Numbered from the stretch's first letter, positions 26,862 through 36,264 are shown. The stretch is 64,000 bases of DNA from Novosphingobium profundi (GCF_020524485.1 NZ_JAIVLF010000001.1:186001-250000), one strand, 5' to 3'. Made by a program: numbers and translations. Notes: generated by a model from the sequence alone, not told the origin.

Positions 26862-27210
26862 GCGGGGGTCTTTCCGTGAAAGGTTCGCGACAGGCTGGGG
26901 ACTTAGCGCAAGCGGCTCCGGAGCCCGGCTGGTGCGGCGTGTGCGGGCGGGAGGAGTGTCAGCCTTGCGTCCATACCTGCGTTTCTTCCGGTCCTTGCGT
27001 CCTTCGAGGGAGGGCGCGCGCCCTTGCGCGCAAGTCCTCGACAGACGTGCTCTTAGCGCGCGGTTGGCCGTGCACGAAGCGGAGTATCTCCCTGATTGCG
27101 CGGCCTTGCGTGCCTTTCCTGCAAGCGTGCGGATGCGTCTTGCCTCCTTCTTCCAGGCGCCCGCCGGGTCACCCGCGCGGCGCCGTTTCAGTCCAAGGAA
27201 CCCTCTCTCC
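26862..27210. promoter_or_regulatory. Intergenic region between response regulator and porin
   Basis: These 349 bases separate the divergent regulator and porin genes. The porin frame stays open upstream, but its translation is Arg-rich and unlike a protein, so no gene is called. Promoters for both directions, and probably the response regulator's own site, must lie here, but no clear repeat was recognised. Confidence 0.4.
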
Positions 27211-28710
27211 ATGCGAATGCTGAAATGCGGTTGTGCGCTCGTTGCGATTGTGGCGGCGAGCCCGTCTCTCGCCCAGACCGCACCTGCGGCCCCCACCCAG
27301 GAGACGCTCGCCGACCTGGTGCGCCGTCAGGCGGCGGAGATCGCCGATCTGCGCGCGCGGGTCGAACAGCTGGAAGGTCGTGGGGCTGACAGTACCCCCG
27401 AGGAGGCCCCGGATTCGGTCATTGTCGTGTCGGCTGAGGAGAAGGACAGCGGCCTGGGCGCGAACGCGCGCGTCGTCACGCTGCCCTTTGCCCCCCAGCT
27501 CATCACGCCAACCCCGGTCGAGCGCGACATCGTGCGCGCGCAGGCGGCAAAGGACGCGGGTGTCACCACCGAATGGGGGGCGGGGCTTCCCGTGTTCCAC
27601 TCGGCCGACGGGCAGTTCAGCTTCAAGCCGCGCGGACGTATCCTCAGCGATGTCGGCACGACATTCGGTTCGGACCACGATGCGCGCAACATCACCACCA
27701 CGGGCATGCGCTCGCTGCGGCTGGGCTTCGAGGGCGGGGTGGGCACCCACCTGTTCTACCAGCTCGAGGCGGAGCTGGGGCAGAGCAAGGTGCAGATCAT
27801 GGCCGCCTCGCTGGGCTGGCGCGACAACATCAGCGCGAAGACCAGCTTCGACGTGCAGGCGGGCAACCTCTTCAACGACCGCTCCTTCGATGGCTCCACC
27901 GGCTCGGATTCCACGCCCTTCATGGAGCGCAGCGTGGTTGCCGATGCGATCGCGCCCGAGCGGGGGTATTTCGGCATGGGCGCGATGGGGCGGCTGTATT
28001 TCCCGGCGGGCCACCTTGCGGTGACGGTGACGGGCGACACCGTCGATGCCGACCATACGCAGAGCGACAGCCGCACCGCGATGGCGCGCCTGCATCTCAA
28101 TCCGCTGCACTCGGATCGGGGGCTGCTGCACGTCGCGGCCTGGGGCTTCGACGAAGCGCTCAACGGTGCTTCGCGCACGATCTCCCCGAGCACTTTCGTC
28201 GACACGCGGTTCAACGGCGCGCTGCGCGTCCAGAGCGGCGCGCTGACAGGGGCAACGGGCACCACCGGCTATGGCTTCGAACTGGGCGGATATCAGGGGC
28301 CGGTCTGGTTCATGGCCGAAGGGGGGGAGCGGCGCGCGCGGCTTGACGGGGGCCGTCCTGATTTCCGCACGCGGGCTTACAGTCTCTCGGCCGGGTGGTT
28401 CGTGACGGGCGAACTGCCGCCCTATAACCCGCGCGTGGGCAGTTTCGGGCGTCCGCATGTCCATGCGCCGGTCTTTGATGGCGGACCGGGCGCGATCGAG
28501 CTCACCACCCGCTACGAGCAGGTCTCCTTCCGCAACCTGCCTGACCCGGCGGACGGCTGGTCCGAGACGCTTGGCGCCAACTGGTACCTCAACAGCTTTA
28601 CGCGCATCCAGCTCAACGCCGTCTACTGGAGCGTGACCGACGCGCTGCCCGCCTATGCCGGTACCGACAAGGGCGAGACGCTGGCCGCGCGCTTTGGTGT
28701 TACATTCTGA
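27211..28710 (+). CDS. OprO/OprP-type (phosphate-selective family) outer-membrane porin
   Basis: A 499-residue porin. Residues 1-22 are a signal peptide (cleavage after PSLAQ or SLA). A short coiled coil follows at about 32-57 (LVRRQAAEIADLRARVEQLE), a trimer-stabilising element seen in this family. The rest is beta-barrel with alternating aromatic strands, ending in the outer-membrane-targeting Phe of ARFGVTF. The ATG at 27211 comes after a weak AAGGAA site. It diverges from the TctDE-like system, which probably controls it. The family name refers to phosphate, but many members carry other anions or carboxylates. Confidence 0.87.
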   Translation: MRMLKCGCALVAIVAASPSLAQTAPAAPTQETLADLVRRQAAEIADLRARVEQLEGRGADSTPEEAPDSVIVVSAEEKDSGLGANARVVTLPFAPQLITPTPVERDIVRAQAAKDAGVTTEWGAGLPVFHSADGQFSFKPRGRILSDVGTTFGSDHDARNITTTGMRSLRLGFEGGVGTHLFYQLEAELGQSKVQIMAASLGWRDNISAKTSFDVQAGNLFNDRSFDGSTGSDSTPFMERSVVADAIAPERGYFGMGAMGRLYFPAGHLAVTVTGDTVDADHTQSDSRTAMARLHLNPLHSDRGLLHVAAWGFDEALNGASRTISPSTFVDTRFNGALRVQSGALTGATGTTGYGFELGGYQGPVWFMAEGGERRARLDGGRPDFRTRAYSLSAGWFVTGELPPYNPRVGSFGRPHVHAPVFDGGPGAIELTTRYEQVSFRNLPDPADGWSETLGANWYLNSFTRIQLNAVYWSVTDALPAYAGTDKGETLAARFGVTF

Positions 28711-28730
28711 AACATGGCTATCGCCTGTTG

Positions 28731-28761
28731 AACACGCGTCTTTCGAAAAATTGACAGGCGA
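28731..28761. terminator. Candidate bidirectional terminator between porin and transporter
   Basis: TCGCCTGT and ACAGGCGA form a perfect 8-base stem around a 15-base loop between two convergent genes. The loop contains a run of A (T on the minus strand). Confidence 0.4.
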
Positions 28762-28845
28762 GGGGCGCTCTTGACCTAATCGCATTCAGGTCAGGGAGCC
28801 CCACCCGTGTTTCGACGCCCACCTGCTCATGTCCGACTTTCCTCT

Positions 28846-30270
28846 TCAACCGGCTGCCGCGGCGGCCGTTCCCTCGCTGTCGAGGCCGACGTCCTGGATG
28901 GCAAGCGGCGTCTCGGCCACGGTTTCGACAAGGTCGGGCTCGGTCAGCGTGTAGCCGCGCAGCAGGAAGATGCTGAGGAGCGGGGCAAGGGCGGGAATGA
29001 TCGCAAAGCAGATGCGGATGGCGAAGACCGCGCTGGTGCTCTGGGCCTGCGCGGCGCCCGTACTCGAGGCGGCGTACCCCATGGCCGAGAGGGTCGCGCC
29101 CATGATCATCAGGCCGCCCGCGTTCGAGATCTTGTCGACGAAGCTCATGAAGCCCGAGAAGGCGCCCTCGCGCCGCTGGCCCGAACAGATGAAGTCGTAG
29201 CGCACGGCATCGGTCAGCATCGAAGCGGCGAGCAGCACCACCCCGCTCATCGCTGCGCCGATCACGGTGGTGCGCAGGCCAAGCACGATCATCGTTTCGT
29301 GGGGACCGGCAAGAACCCAGCTCAGCACTGCAAAGCCGTAGATGGCGAGCGCGGCGATATAGGCGTTCTTCTTGTCGAAACGGCGCGAAATGCGCAGCCA
29401 GGCGGGCAGGGCGAGGATGTTGCCCGCGGTCAGGAAGACATAGAACAGCCCCAGCCAGGCATCGCTTCGTGCAAGGACGTAGCGGGTGAAATAGGCGTTC
29501 GAGACACTGGCCGTCGCCACGCCCACCATGAAGACGATGTGCACGAAGACCATGATGCGAAAGGGCTGGTTGCTCCAGGCAATGCGCAGCTGGTCGGCAA
29601 AGCGGCCCGGATGGTTGGCCTCGGCGTTGGTGGCCCGTGCGCGCAGGAGGAGCGGGATCGAACCCAGCGCGAGTGCGCCGATGAGACCGGCCAGTACCCA
29701 GCCCATCGCGGCATGCCCCGCGCGGCCCGCCCCCCAGCTCTCGAGCAGCCAGGACGGCACCGAGGAGCCCAGAATCTGGCCTGCGAAACTGCCGTAGGTC
29801 TTCCAGGCAAGGATGCTGGAGCGGGCGTGGTAATCATCGCTCACTTCCACGATCATCGCCGTGCTGGGCACGGTGTAGAGCGAGAAGGCGGTGCCGTGGA
29901 GCGCCAGCATGACGCCGATCCAGACCAGCAGCAGTGGCTGGCTCTCCCAGGCCGGGGCGGCGAAGATGCCGACGATGGAAAGCGGCATCAGCAGCCCTGC
30001 GGCAAACAGGAACGGCACGCGCCGTCCCCAGCGGGTGCGCGCGCGGTCGCTGGCGTAACCGGCAAGCGGATCGACGAAGCCGTCATAGATCTTCACCAGC
30101 GCGAAGAGCGTGGCCGCGATCCCCGCCGAAATCGCGAGGTTGTCGGTCAGGAAGCGCAGCACCAGCACTGCGATGACCTGGTTGGCCGCCATCATCGCGG
30201 CCCCGCCGATGGCAAAGCCCAATACGACCGAGCGCTGCGTTCCGGCCAGCTGGCCTCCTGCCTGTTTCAT
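28846..30270 (-). CDS. GPH-family (MelB-like) cation-coupled transporter
   Basis: A 474-residue inner-membrane symporter with about 12 hydrophobic segments. The loop-2 motif YASDRARTRWGRRVPFLFAA matches the glycoside-pentoside-hexuronide family, in which the DR-x-R-T-R-x-G-R-R segment is conserved. LTDAVRYDFICSGQRREGAF in the second half is also family-typical. The ATG at 30270 follows GAGGGGGAACGCG; the frame upstream to 30465 is rejected as it crosses the AT-rich control region. It diverges from the LysR gene, which may control it. Sphingomonad members move glycosides, but aromatic or terpenoid glycosides cannot be excluded. Confidence 0.9.
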   Translation of the reverse strand: MKQAGGQLAGTQRSVVLGFAIGGAAMMAANQVIAVLVLRFLTDNLAISAGIAATLFALVKIYDGFVDPLAGYASDRARTRWGRRVPFLFAAGLLMPLSIVGIFAAPAWESQPLLLVWIGVMLALHGTAFSLYTVPSTAMIVEVSDDYHARSSILAWKTYGSFAGQILGSSVPSWLLESWGAGRAGHAAMGWVLAGLIGALALGSIPLLLRARATNAEANHPGRFADQLRIAWSNQPFRIMVFVHIVFMVGVATASVSNAYFTRYVLARSDAWLGLFYVFLTAGNILALPAWLRISRRFDKKNAYIAALAIYGFAVLSWVLAGPHETMIVLGLRTTVIGAAMSGVVLLAASMLTDAVRYDFICSGQRREGAFSGFMSFVDKISNAGGLMIMGATLSAMGYAASSTGAAQAQSTSAVFAIRICFAIIPALAPLLSIFLLRGYTLTEPDLVETVAETPLAIQDVGLDSEGTAAAAAG

Positions 30271-30531
30271 CGCGTTCCCCCTCACTGTGTGGGCGCGCGC
30301 GGAAGGCCCTTGCAGGGGCGCTGCCGCCGTGCGCGCTCTCGGGGAAAAGGAAGCCACAGGAGGCCGGGGAATGCCACTGGGGCGAGGGCCGGTGCAGGCC
30401 ATCTCAGGTGCGCTGCAGATCCGAAAAATAATGTTTAAAAACAATGTATTGAATGGGAATTTCAACTTCGCAAGGCACGAAATCGACGACAGTTACTAGC
30501 AGATATGCCGGCATGGCATGAAGGGGGAAGC
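30271..30531. promoter_or_regulatory. Divergent control region between transporter and LysR gene
   Basis: A 261-base space with a markedly AT-rich core at about 30421-30470 (AATAATGTTTAAAAACAATG) in otherwise GC-rich DNA. It is the probable overlapping promoter region and LysR-type binding site for both genes. Confidence 0.5.
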
Positions 30532-31458
30532 ATGGACACGCGCAAGTTCGACTACTTCATTTCCGTCGCGGAAACGGGCAGCTTTTCACAGGCCGCTGTC
30601 AGTCTGCGCCTGTCACAACCCCTCCTCAGCCGCCAGGTGCGCAACCTCGAAGAGGAACTGGGATTGCCGCTGTTCTACCGCAACGGGCGCGGCGCGACCT
30701 TGACCGAGGCGGGGCGCTGCCTGCTCAAGAATGCGCGCAACGTGCGCGAGGCGATCGATGCGACCTACAGCGAGCTTAGCCAGCTGCGCAATCTTCTGGC
30801 CGGGACCGCCGCGATTGGCATGCCCACCAGCGTGGGCCGGGCGCTCAGTGTCCCGCTCGCCCAGCACTTCAGCTCCGAATTGCCCAACGTGAAGCTGCAC
30901 CTCGTCGAGGGGCTGTCCAGCGACATTGCCGAGCGGGTGCAGCAGGGGCGGCTGGATGTCGCTATCCTCTATTCGCCGATCCGCAGCCAGAACATGCTGT
31001 GCGACCCGGTGGTGGAAGAGCAGCTGGTGCTGGTCAGCAAGCGCGGCAGCGGACCGGCGGGCCCTGTCTCTTTCGAGGACCTGACCCAGCTTCCCCTCAT
31101 CATGACAGGGCCCCACCAGCAGCTGCGCCGCGACCTGGAGAAGGCCGCTCGGGCGCGCGAGGCCGAGCTCCAGATCGCGGTCGAGATCGACGCGCTGGGA
31201 TCGATCCTCGAACTGGTCGAGGAGGGGCTGGGCCATGCCATCCTGCCGCCGGCCGCACTTCTGCGTGACGAGGGTATGGAGCGCTTCGATGTCGTGCGCA
31301 TCGACAGCGACCTTGTCCGCCGCACGCTCTACGTGGCGACCGGCCCGCAGCGTTCCGATGCGGTGCCGAGCCACAAGCTGGCGAGCCTGGTGAAGGAAAA
31401 GCTGCTGGGTCTCACCGGGCGTAACACCTGGCAGATTGTCGAGAGCCGCAGCGTGTGA
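30532..31458 (+). CDS. LysR-family transcriptional regulator
   Basis: A 308-residue LysR regulator. The winged helix-turn-helix occupies residues 1-60 (SFSQAAVSLRLSQPLLSRQV), followed by the linker helix and a type 2 periplasmic-binding-like effector domain (QGRLDVAILYSP, LIMTGPHQQLRR). The ATG at 30532 follows AAGGGGGAAGC; an ATG nine codons earlier has no good ribosome site. It diverges from the GPH transporter and is convergent with the molybdenum hydroxylase genes. Control of the transporter is the simplest inference. Confidence 0.92.
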   Translation: MDTRKFDYFISVAETGSFSQAAVSLRLSQPLLSRQVRNLEEELGLPLFYRNGRGATLTEAGRCLLKNARNVREAIDATYSELSQLRNLLAGTAAIGMPTSVGRALSVPLAQHFSSELPNVKLHLVEGLSSDIAERVQQGRLDVAILYSPIRSQNMLCDPVVEEQLVLVSKRGSGPAGPVSFEDLTQLPLIMTGPHQQLRRDLEKAARAREAELQIAVEIDALGSILELVEEGLGHAILPPAALLRDEGMERFDVVRIDSDLVRRTLYVATGPQRSDAVPSHKLASLVKEKLLGLTGRNTWQIVESRSV

Positions 31459-31468
31459 CGCGGCGCTT

Positions 31469-33646
31469 TCAGGCAGAGGCAAAGACCGGGAAGCGGGTGA
31501 CCGGCGCCATGCCCATCCGCTCCAGGGCATTGATGACGGCAGGCGCGCCGGGGACCGAGCCGGGCTCGCCGATGCCGGAAGGCCTCTCGGCGCTTTCGAC
31601 CATGTGGACTTCAATGCGGCGGGGCATCTCGTTCATGCGCAAGAGGCGGTAGCCATCGAAATTGCCCTGCCTGGCCGCGCCGTGATCGAGGTTGATCTCG
31701 CCGTAGAGCGCGCTCGAAAGGCCAAAGCCGGTGCCGCCTTCGACTTGCGCGCGCACGGTGTCGGGATTGACGGCAAGGCCGCAGTCGACCGCGCTGACGA
31801 TCCGCTCGATGCGAAAATCTTCCGGGCTGCCGCTGAGCTCGGCAACTTGCGCGACGCAGCTGCCTTCCGAGCGGTGGACCGCGACACCGCGGGTGATGCC
31901 GCGCGGCGGCGGGGTGTCCCAGCCCGCCGCCTTGGCCGCCACGCGCAGCACCTGCGCCTGGCGCGGCTCGGCGCCCAGCAGGGCGAGGCGGAAGGCCACG
32001 GGGTCGGCCCCGGCGGCGCGTGCCAGCCGGTCGACGAAGATCTCCTTGGCCACGCCGGTGTGGTTGTTCGAGATCGAGCGGTAAGTCACGACAGGAACTG
32101 CTGCGCCTGCATGGAAGAAGCGCAGGCGTGAATGGGGATGGTCGTAGAGGTCGTGAAAGTTGCCTTCCAGCACGGTGATGTCGCGATAGGGCGGCTTGGG
32201 GTAGGGGGTGTTCCCGGTGACCGACTGGCCCGCAAGGCGCATGTCGAGCGCGAGCAGGCGTCCTTGCGCATCAAGGCCCCCTTGCATCGCGTAGACCATC
32301 AGCGGACGGTAATGTCCCCCGCGCATGTCGTCCTCGCGCGTCCAGGTGAGCTTGATCGGGTACGATGCACGCGCAGCCTTCAGGAGCTGGGCGAATTCGA
32401 CCACCCAGTCGCCCGTGAACCCGGCGCGGCGCCCGAAGCTGCCGCCTGCGGGGACGGTCTCCAGTTCGACAGCTTTGGCCTCGATCCCCAGGATCGCAGC
32501 GACCTGCGCGCGGTTGTCGGTCTGGGTCTGGAAGCCGCCGCGCAGTTTGCAGCGGGTTCCATCGAAGCGGCCCAGCAGCGCGAGCGGTTCCATCGCGGCA
32601 TGGGCGAGGTAGGGGAAGGTGAACTCGGCCTCCACGCGTGTGGCTGCGCGCGCCAGCATGGCGGCGGGATCGCCGCGCACGTCGTCCCAGCTGGGCGCCT
32701 GCCGGTCCATGGCGGCGCGGTGGTCGCGCGCGATCTGAGCATCGCTGCGCGTCTCGCCCTCTTCGTCGGACCAGGTGAGGGTGAGCGCGTCGCGCGCGCG
32801 CAGGGCATGCCAGGTCGTGCGCGCGATGACCGCGATGCCGGACGGGATTTCGACCACCGCCTCGACACCGGGCATCGCGCGGGCGGCCCGCGTATCGGCA
32901 TGGAGCAGGCGGGCGCCAAAGCGGGGGGTGCGCGCAACGACCGCGTGGCGCATGTCGTCCCAGGCCCCGTCGATCCCGTATTTCGTCTGGCCCGTGACCT
33001 TGCCGGGCATGTCGGTGCGGGGCGTGTCCCGGCCGAGCAGGCGCCAGGCCGAACGCGGCTTGAGGGCCACCTCTTCGGGCACCTCTTCGTCGCCTGCGGC
33101 CCTTGCGAAGTCGCCCAGCGTGGCGCGGCGCGCGCCGTGGGTCAGCACGCCATCGCGCAGGGAAATGGTCTCTACAGGTACGCCCCAACTGCGCGCGGCA
33201 GCGGCGAGCACCATGGCGCGGGCGACGGCGCCTGCGCGCCGCAACTCGTCCCAGCTGTTGGCGAGCGAGGTCGAGCCCCCGGTCGCCTGACGCTGGAACA
33301 TGTGGTTGGCGTAAGCCGTATCGCTGACCGGTGCGCCTGTAACCCGGACTTTCGTCCAGTCGGCGTCGAGTTCTTCGGCCACCAGCGAGGCAAGCCCGCT
33401 CCAGGTGCCCTGGCCCATGTCGAGATGCTTGGAAAAGACCGTGACCGCGCCATCAGGCGCGATTTCGAGGAAGCGGCGCACCAGTTCGTCGCCAGGCACC
33501 TGATCGGCGCGGAACAGGCTCTCGCCGAAGGGATGGCCCTGGCGGTGGACCTCACGCGCGCGGCTGGTCTTCGGGACCAGTCCCAGAAGCAGGCCACTGC
33601 CCGCCATGACCACGAAGGCGCGTCGGGAGGTGGCAAGGCCGGTCAT
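31469..33646 (-). CDS. Molybdopterin-binding large subunit, isoquinoline 1-oxidoreductase beta-like
   Basis: A 725-residue xanthine-oxidase-family catalytic subunit that hydroxylates N-heterocycles or oxidises aldehydes with a Mo-cytosine-dinucleotide cofactor. Residues 1-30 are a Tat signal (SRRAFV at 7-12), so it works in the periplasm. Cofactor contacts include KHLDMGQGTWSGL, the GGSFGRRAGF segment and the catalytic-Glu region GIGEPGSVPGAP near the C-terminus. The ATG at 33646 overlaps the stop of the small [2Fe-2S] subunit by 4 bases. The cytochrome c subunit often found in such three-part enzymes is absent. The substrate is unknown. Confidence 0.9.
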   Translation of the reverse strand: MTGLATSRRAFVVMAGSGLLLGLVPKTSRAREVHRQGHPFGESLFRADQVPGDELVRRFLEIAPDGAVTVFSKHLDMGQGTWSGLASLVAEELDADWTKVRVTGAPVSDTAYANHMFQRQATGGSTSLANSWDELRRAGAVARAMVLAAAARSWGVPVETISLRDGVLTHGARRATLGDFARAAGDEEVPEEVALKPRSAWRLLGRDTPRTDMPGKVTGQTKYGIDGAWDDMRHAVVARTPRFGARLLHADTRAARAMPGVEAVVEIPSGIAVIARTTWHALRARDALTLTWSDEEGETRSDAQIARDHRAAMDRQAPSWDDVRGDPAAMLARAATRVEAEFTFPYLAHAAMEPLALLGRFDGTRCKLRGGFQTQTDNRAQVAAILGIEAKAVELETVPAGGSFGRRAGFTGDWVVEFAQLLKAARASYPIKLTWTREDDMRGGHYRPLMVYAMQGGLDAQGRLLALDMRLAGQSVTGNTPYPKPPYRDITVLEGNFHDLYDHPHSRLRFFHAGAAVPVVTYRSISNNHTGVAKEIFVDRLARAAGADPVAFRLALLGAEPRQAQVLRVAAKAAGWDTPPPRGITRGVAVHRSEGSCVAQVAELSGSPEDFRIERIVSAVDCGLAVNPDTVRAQVEGGTGFGLSSALYGEINLDHGAARQGNFDGYRLLRMNEMPRRIEVHMVESAERPSGIGEPGSVPGAPAVINALERMGMAPVTRFPVFASA

Positions 33647-34089
33647 ACGGCGGCGTCCAGCACGGCGGCGCGGATGCGCAGGTACGTCGCGCAGCGGCAC
33701 AAGTTGCCGCTCATCACCGCTTCGACCGTTTCGGCATCGCCGTAGCCTGCCTCCAGCAGCGCAATGGCGGTCATGATCTGGCCGGGCTGGCAGTATCCGC
33801 ACTGGGCGACCTGGTGACGCAGCCAGGCCTCCTGCACCTTCTGGGCGGTTGCGCCGGTGACGCCTTCGATGGTGACGATGGAGCGGCCTGCGGCTTCCTC
33901 CAGCGTCACGCTGCACGCGCGCGCGGGCTCGCCGTCCATATGGACCGTGCAGGCGCCGCAGTGGCCCGCGCCGCAGCCGAACTTGGTGCCGGTAAGCCCG
34001 GCCAGATCGCGCAGCGCCCAGAGCAGAGGCATATCGCCTTCGGCGTCGAGCCTTGTGGGGTTTCCGTTGATGGTGAGTGTGATGGCCAT
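33643..34089 (-). CDS. [2Fe-2S] small subunit, isoquinoline 1-oxidoreductase alpha-like
   Basis: A 148-residue electron-transfer subunit with two [2Fe-2S] sites. The plant-ferredoxin-type cluster uses Cys39, 44, 47 and 59 (CGAGHCGACTVH). The second cluster uses Cys97, 100, 131 and 133 (QCGYCQPGQ and GNLCRCATY). It is translationally coupled to the large subunit, which overlaps it by 4 bases. It has no signal peptide, consistent with export bound to the Tat-tagged large subunit. It diverges from the FAD monooxygenase gene at 34228. Confidence 0.92.
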   Translation of the reverse strand: MAITLTINGNPTRLDAEGDMPLLWALRDLAGLTGTKFGCGAGHCGACTVHMDGEPARACSVTLEEAAGRSIVTIEGVTGATAQKVQEAWLRHQVAQCGYCQPGQIMTAIALLEAGYGDAETVEAVMSGNLCRCATYLRIRAAVLDAAV

Positions 34090-34227
34090 GCTGGGGGCAG
34101 CATGCGGGGGGCAGGGCTAGCCGGTCAAACCGGGAATGGCGCCAGGAAAGGCATAACTGGAATGATTTGCCTTGCCGGGAGCAGGCTTACACCTTGGCGG
34201 CGTAACGAGGTCTTTCAGGGGGACAAG
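34090..34227. promoter_or_regulatory. Divergent intergenic region, molybdenum hydroxylase / FAD monooxygenase
   Basis: A 138-base space between divergent starts, so it must contain promoters in both directions. No clear operator or -35/-10 pair was recognised. Confidence 0.35.
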
Positions 34228-35433
34228 ATGGCAGCGAACGGGTCCGGGAGTGCAGGCGCGCAGGATGCCGACATCCTCATCATCGGGGGCGGCATTGCGG
34301 GGCTGACAGCGGCGCTCGGCCTCATCCGCCAGGGCCGCAAGGTGCGCCTGTTCGAGCAGGCCGATGCGTTCGGCGATGTCGGGGCGGGGATCACGCTCAG
34401 CCAGCCCGCCAGCCGGGGTCTGTTCTCGCTCGGCCTGCGTGAGGCCATCGAGGCGGCTGCCGACATTCCGGTGCGCGCAGGCGGTGCGGACTGGCGCACT
34501 GGTGAGCGGTTGGGCGGTCCTGACCAGATGGCGATTGCGCGCGAGCGCGGCGACATTCCCTATTTCTACCAGCTCCACCGCGCCGACATGCACGCGATCC
34601 TGGCGGACGCGGTGGCCGCCGCCGATCCCGAGGCGATCACGCTCGGCGCGCAGATGACCCGTCTGGAGCAGGACGCGAGCGGAGTTACCGCCCACTTTGC
34701 CGATGGTTCGTGCGTGCGCGCCCCGATCCTGGCAGGCGCGGACGGCATCAATTCGCGCGTGCGCGCCGAACTTTTCGGCGAGGAAAACCCGCGCTTTACC
34801 GGGCAGGTGGCCTACCGCTTCCTCATTCCGTTCGAGGACGTCAGCCACCACATGCACCTGGGCCCTTCCGTCAATTATCTGGGCCCCAACCGGCAGGTGC
34901 TGGTCTACCGCATCCGTCATGGGGCGGTGGTCAACGGGGTGGCCTTCGTGAAGACCGACAGCTGGATCGGCGAGGGCTGGTCGACCCCGGCCGATGTCGA
35001 GGAACTGCTGGAGAAGTTCGAGGGCTGGAATGCGGACGTGCGCGGGCTCATCGCCAGCGCCCCGCGCGAAGGCACGCGCAAATGGGCCCTGTTCGACCGC
35101 GATCCCTTGCCGCAATGGACGGTGGGCCGGGTAACCCTGATGGGCGATGCCGCGCACCCGATGCTGCCCTTCCTGGGGCTGGGCGCGGCGATGGGGATCG
35201 AGGATGCGGTGGTTTTCGCGCGCAGCCTGGGCGAAACGGCGGATCCGGTCGCCGCGCTCCAGCGCTACGAGGCAACGCGGCGCGAACGCGCGAACTGGGT
35301 GCTGCTCGCCTCGCGCAAGCAAGGCGAGATCAACCAGTCGGGCGACACCTCGCGGCGGGGAAAGCCCGATCCCCGGCATGAAACGCTGATGACCTACGAT
35401 CCGGCCACCACCGAGATTGCCGCCTTCGCCTGA
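34228..35433 (+). CDS. FAD-dependent aromatic-ring monooxygenase (salicylate/3-hydroxybenzoate hydroxylase-like)
   Basis: A 401-residue class A flavoprotein monooxygenase. It has the Rossmann motif ILIIGGGIAGLTAALGLIRQ, the NADPH/FAD DG motif in AGADGINSRVR, and the GD motif in LMGDAAHPMLPFLGLGAAMG. This arrangement is typical of enzymes that hydroxylate phenolic acids using NAD(P)H. The ATG at 34228 follows CAGGGGGACAAG. It is the sole plus-strand gene in its surroundings, converging with the alpha/beta-hydrolase-fold gene. A phenolic or quinoline-type substrate would fit the adjacent molybdenum hydroxylase, but this is inference. Confidence 0.9.
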   Translation: MAANGSGSAGAQDADILIIGGGIAGLTAALGLIRQGRKVRLFEQADAFGDVGAGITLSQPASRGLFSLGLREAIEAAADIPVRAGGADWRTGERLGGPDQMAIARERGDIPYFYQLHRADMHAILADAVAAADPEAITLGAQMTRLEQDASGVTAHFADGSCVRAPILAGADGINSRVRAELFGEENPRFTGQVAYRFLIPFEDVSHHMHLGPSVNYLGPNRQVLVYRIRHGAVVNGVAFVKTDSWIGEGWSTPADVEELLEKFEGWNADVRGLIASAPREGTRKWALFDRDPLPQWTVGRVTLMGDAAHPMLPFLGLGAAMGIEDAVVFARSLGETADPVAALQRYEATRRERANWVLLASRKQGEINQSGDTSRRGKPDPRHETLMTYDPATTEIAAFA

Positions 35434-35457
35434 GGCTCGCGCGGCGGGAGCCGCAAC

Positions 35458-36264
35458 CTAGAGGCTCTGCACGAAGTCGGCGACGGCCTGTGCCCAGGCT
35501 TCGGGCTGCTGGTCGACAATGTCGACACCGCCGCCGTCGAGCGCCACCCAGGCGAAATCAGGGCGCAGTTCGTGGGCCTTGCGCGCATGGTCGTGGATGA
35601 TGTCGCCGGTGTTGGTGAGGATCAGCGTGGGGCAGGCGATGGCCGCGAGCGTCTCTTCCTGACGGTACTGGAAGGCGGCGTGGTGGCCATGCCAGTAGGC
35701 GCCCTGGCCCTCGAAGGCCATGACCACGTATTCGCTGACCCGTTCGGGCGCGACCGTGCCAGCGGCAAGGCGCGTGCGCGCGGCGTGTACGGCAGCGAAC
35801 TGGCCGCCGTCGGTCTGGGCGGTGATCGTGCGTTCGCGCGGATAGCCGTTGGCGAGGAACTCGGCACGCTCCTCTTCGGTCAGCGGCATGGGTCCGTTGA
35901 GGACAAGCGCGTTCACCCGCTCCGGGAACTGAAGCGCGACTTCGGTGGCGACAAGGGCGCCGGTATGGTGCCCCAAGATCGTCGCGGAACCGTGCCCCAG
36001 CGCATCAAGGACAGGGGGCACGCAGGCCGCCCAGTCCTCGACGCGCGGTGTGCCCTCGACAGGATCGGACATGCCAAAGCCGGGCATGTCGATGGCCACG
36101 GCGTGAAAGCCGCGTCGCGCCAGTGGCTCCAGCACCCGGTCGTACTGGGCCGAGGTCATCGGCGCCTGGTGGAGGAGCACGATGGGCAGGCCCTGACCTT
36201 CGTGGCGGTAGTGGATCTGGCCGTAGGGCCCGACTGCATAGCCGCGCGGCGCCCAGCGCGTCAC
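35458..36264 (-). CDS. Alpha/beta-hydrolase-fold protein lacking the usual catalytic residues
   Basis: A 268-residue alpha/beta-hydrolase fold: LLHQAPMTSAQYDRVL near the oxyanion region, then AIDMPGFGMSD. The nucleophile elbow reads G98-H-H100-T-G102, so His100 stands where Ser, Asp or Cys should be. The C-terminal catalytic-His position reads GGGVDIVDQQPEAW, with no His. The acid-bearing strand is TLILTNTGDIIHD. Hydrolysis by the normal triad is therefore unlikely; a lyase, isomerase, binding or cofactor-free reaction is possible. The start overlaps the stop of the FAD oxidoreductase at 36261, so the two are co-translated. Confidence 0.82.
   Translation of the reverse strand: MTRWAPRGYAVGPYGQIHYRHEGQGLPIVLLHQAPMTSAQYDRVLEPLARRGFHAVAIDMPGFGMSDPVEGTPRVEDWAACVPPVLDALGHGSATILGHHTGALVATEVALQFPERVNALVLNGPMPLTEEERAEFLANGYPRERTITAQTDGGQFAAVHAARTRLAAGTVAPERVSEYVVMAFEGQGAYWHGHHAAFQYRQEETLAAIACPTLILTNTGDIIHDHARKAHELRPDFAWVALDGGGVDIVDQQPEAWAQAVADFVQSL

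Noticed and set aside
26862..27210. N-terminal extension of the porin through the intergenic region
   Set aside because: The extension is Arg-rich and would bury the signal peptide that starts at the ATG at 27211.
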